From contig JAQFWX010000009.1 in the NCBI GenBank assembly GCA_027605045.1, forward strand, positions 434,001-498,000: a stretch of 64,000 bases of DNA, read 5' to 3'. The stretch comes from Phallus indusiatus. Taxonomy: Eukaryota > Basidiomycota > Agaricomycetes > Phallales > Phallaceae. The notes beneath the pieces were generated by a model. That model searched no databases, had not been told where the DNA came from, and saw only the letters and a program-made list of their open reading frames with translations. Positions 61,536 through 64,000 of this stretch are shown here, piece after piece (the stretch's first letter is position 1; each line of letters starts with the position of its first letter). Made by a program: the position numbers and the translations under genes.

Positions 61536-62259
61536 AACTTATCTCGTAATTGAGCGCAGACGGCTTGAGGACGATGAAGAGCGGGCAGGCCGCAGCCTGA
61601 GCTAGATCGTTGAGACTCACGTCACTGAACCGGCAATTCGGCCTTCTCACACTTAGTTCACCGTACCAGACATCCCCGTCGCGCTGCGTATTACAGCGAA
61701 ATGTTCCCTGTTCGTTACGTGTCGCGACAATATTCAAACTCAATTAGCTTGTGTGGGCGGAGAAGATAACTTTCATCTGCGAAAGTACGTGCAGTGACAA
61801 ATCTATAATCCACCTCTCACACAGCAGTGGGCACCACAAATAAATCACCTGCTTTACTCTTTGACAAAACTTTCTTTTGTTCTGGGTAGAAAAATCCACG
61901 GCTAACACCGGTCGCTATCGTGCTCAATGGGGATAAGAGTCAGCCTTGACTCTATATCCAGTGTATTACGCCGCCTAGATTGACTTCTGGGAACGTTATA
62001 TCGAACCTGTTTTGAAAGCATGTGGTGTCGCTATTGCACATGCTTCAAATATTATTAAACGAGAATACAATCGTTCCCTATTTGGGATTTCATCCGGCCC
62101 ACTGCTACTGTGTATGAATCTACTATTCTAAGTCTGGTTCGCTTGTGTCTTTTCAAGGTGCAGTGATATCACGTTTGAGCGTTCCTGATGGCCAATCCTA
62201 CTTCACACGTGTGTAGCATATAAACTACTAGAAAATCTAATGAGAATCCAACTTACACC
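61536..62259. other. divergent intergenic region
   Basis: About 720 bp between the large membrane protein gene (-) and the phytase-like gene (+). A minus-strand open frame at 61486-61743 overlaps the membrane gene's start and may be a leader or chance. The plus-strand promoter for 62260 includes an AT-rich tataaactac near 62218. Confidence 0.45.
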
Positions 62260-64000
62260 ATGATTCAGAAGGTCACCATCCTAGTTCTGATTTCTCTGCT
62301 CTCTGCTTTTGAAACTCGAGGCATTCCAACAGCATCTTCAAGTCCAACTGAGCCTGATCCAGCTAACTTTGTTAACGTATCATTGAATGGCCAAACATTC
62401 ATTGATAAGGCAAGTGATATCCAAATGCGTTATTCATTTTCTCTTACTTTAATTCAGGGGATGGTAGCATTTGGTCTCATTCCAGCTGATTTCAAAGATT
62501 CAACTGGGGATACTTTTGGTGGTGTGGGCTCTGCGATCGCCATACAACGCGGTACATGGACTCAGAATAGCAATGGGTCGTTTTCGGGCTCTTTGATAGT
62601 ACAGCCTGATCGCGGGTTCAACGTGTCAGTGTTGGCCCTGGTCTTTCATTAACAAAAATTAATTTTCGAGCACAGCGACGGAACTGTCAACTATCAGGGT
62701 CGTCAGCATATTGTGGATTTCGTATTGAACCCTTACTACGATACTGTCCCCTTGTCCTTCAATGCTTCTCAGCAAACTCTTGCCTTGAACTATCGTTCTT
62801 CTCTACTATACACAGAAGTTCAGGGAAAGACAACCGGTCTCGATGCTTTGGCTGTCAGATCCGCTGAACAGATTGGAAACGTTATGGAACCACCAGAGCC
62901 AATCGCTAACAGCACGTTCAATCACCTTTGTCTTGATGCCGAGGGTCTCGTTCTAAATGCTGATGGAACGTAAGTACATATGGATACAATTTTATGGAAT
63001 TTCCCATACAATTGAGAAAAAAAACGAACACAGATTCTGGGTTTCGGATGAGTATGGTCCATATGTTCACCTCTTCCAATCACAAGGACAGCTGGTTCTT
63101 TCCATTCAGCCACCCGAAGCCATTTTGCCATTCCAGAGCACGTCGAAGAGTTCTGCCCCAGTTCTGAATTTCACGGGTAGCATTAACCCTACCACGGGAA
63201 GGGCAGCAAATCAGGGTAATCTTATTTTCTACGATATGTCAAATATGTCCCGCGGCTAATATTTATATTTGTTTCAGGCTTTGAAGGGTGCGAGACACGA
63301 AGTTTTTTATAAGTTATGCAATTTGACAATTCAATAGTCTGACTCGAGACCCAACTGGAACAAAACTTTTTGCCCTTCTTCAAAGCGCTACAATTCAAGA
63401 TGGCGGCGCAGACAAGGATACGTCACAGAATACACGTTTAGTCGTCTACAACATAAGCGAGGATACAGCAGAACTCATCGGGGAGTATGTGGTTCCGCTT
63501 CCACAGGTAATCACGTGAATAATGCAGCAAGATTTCAGTAATCATTTCTTGTTTCCAAGGATTCCTCGAATGGGAACACATTCGCACAATCAGAATTCCA
63601 TTATTTGACCGATACTCAGTTCCTAATTTTGGCGAGAGACGGGAAAGGAAATGGTGACGGCTCAGGGAATGAGAAATCGAAATACAAGTTTGTCAAATCA
63701 ATTCATTTTTTCTGCAGTTCTAATTTACCGCTTCTTAGGAACGTTGATCTCTTCGACATCTCTCAGGCCACGAATATTGCGAATACTGTGTTTGATAACC
63801 CTGCGAACCCGATTTCTTCAAACGGAGAGCTCGTCAAGGGAATTACGCCTGCGAAGTATCAACCTTTCATTAGTATGATTGATTCGACGCAACTTGGGCG
63901 ATTTGGTTTACACAATGGTAGATTGTCATCACTTCTGAACTTCCTCTCTCTCTCACGCAATTCCTTTTTCCCTTCGATAGGCAAACCCCTTGATTCAACT
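62260..64000 (+). CDS. secreted phytase-like/esterase-like protein, 3' end cut by the window
   Basis: The signal peptide MIQKVTILVLISLLSAFETR is followed by FVNVSLNGQTFIDK. A 48-base intron with a GC donor (62410-62457) joins this to GMVAFGLIPADFKDSTGDTF and GGVGSAIAIQRGTW. Later exons give DGTVNYQGRQHIVDFVLNP, LCLDAEGLVLNADGT joined to FWVSDEYGPYVHLF, then GFEGLTRDPTGTKLFALLQS, YVVPLPQ and FLILARDGKGNGDGSG. The blocks AEGLVLNADGTFWVSDEYGP and FEGLTRDP are typical of the beta-propeller family called esterase-like activity of phytase (PF13449). Such proteins are secreted and often abundant in fungi; the true substrate is unclear. The coding frame continues to the window end near GKPLDST. Confidence 0.85.

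Noticed and set aside
61486..61743. 85-codon minus-strand open frame overlapping the start of the large membrane protein gene
   Set aside because: No recognisable content; could be an upstream leader frame, but it cannot be supported as a gene.

Overview
This is a stretch of a compact, intron-dense fungal nuclear genome, almost certainly from a basidiomycete of the class Agaricomycetes. Genes are broken by many 45-70 bp GT-AG introns. The gene set includes a DNMT1-like cytosine methyltransferase, a CYP63-type P450, a DUF6533-type membrane protein, an intron-containing NASP relic and a large Agaricomycete-type membrane protein. No bacterial operons, CRISPR arrays, rRNA or convincing tRNA genes were seen. 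All gene models were built by hand by joining open frames at splice sites; where every exon phase closes I say so.

Layout. 1-10.4 kb: 3' part of an AP-1/Yap1-like bZIP factor (+), VPS20 of ESCRT-III (-), a 20-exon DNMT1-like methyltransferase (+) and RIO2 kinase (-). 10.6-18.6 kb: a YwrD-like gamma-glutamyltransferase (+), a PTC6-like PP2C phosphatase (-) head-to-head with a PPIL2-type U-box/cyclophilin (+), and a small secreted, possibly GPI-anchored protein (+). 19-28.4 kb: an intronless PPR protein, a MIM2-like mitochondrial import factor, an MFS sugar transporter, a SNIP1/Pml1-like FHA protein and a CorA/MNR2-like metal transporter. 28.5-34.3 kb: a divergent ketol-acid-reductoisomerase homologue (-) and L-rhamnose 1-dehydrogenase LRA1 (+) share a promoter region, followed by a second, secreted gamma-glutamyltranspeptidase (-). 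35-42 kb: a decayed NASP/SHNi-TPR histone chaperone, an isoaspartyl peptidase/L-asparaginase and TEL2, all on the minus strand. 42-48 kb: intronless riboflavin kinase FMN1, a DUF6533-like membrane protein and an unknown 401-residue protein; a diverged copy of the TEL2 5' end lies 4.6 kb from the original. 48-64 kb: PEX16 and RRP36 (-), a 2.7 kb gene-poor stretch, a CYP63-like P450 (+), a large multipass membrane protein (-), and a secreted phytase-like/esterase-like protein (+) running off the end.

Most genes are housekeeping and do not form a pathway. Links worth noting are two different gamma-glutamyltransferases plus an asparaginase within 28 kb, the KARI-like/LRA1 divergent pair, and two chromatin-related genes (DNMT1-like intact, NASP broken). 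The most unusual observations are the broken NASP gene, the KARI homologue that has lost its catalytic histidines, the duplicated TEL2 5' end, the divergent gene pair whose predicted start codons overlap at one CATG, and recurrent GC-AG introns.
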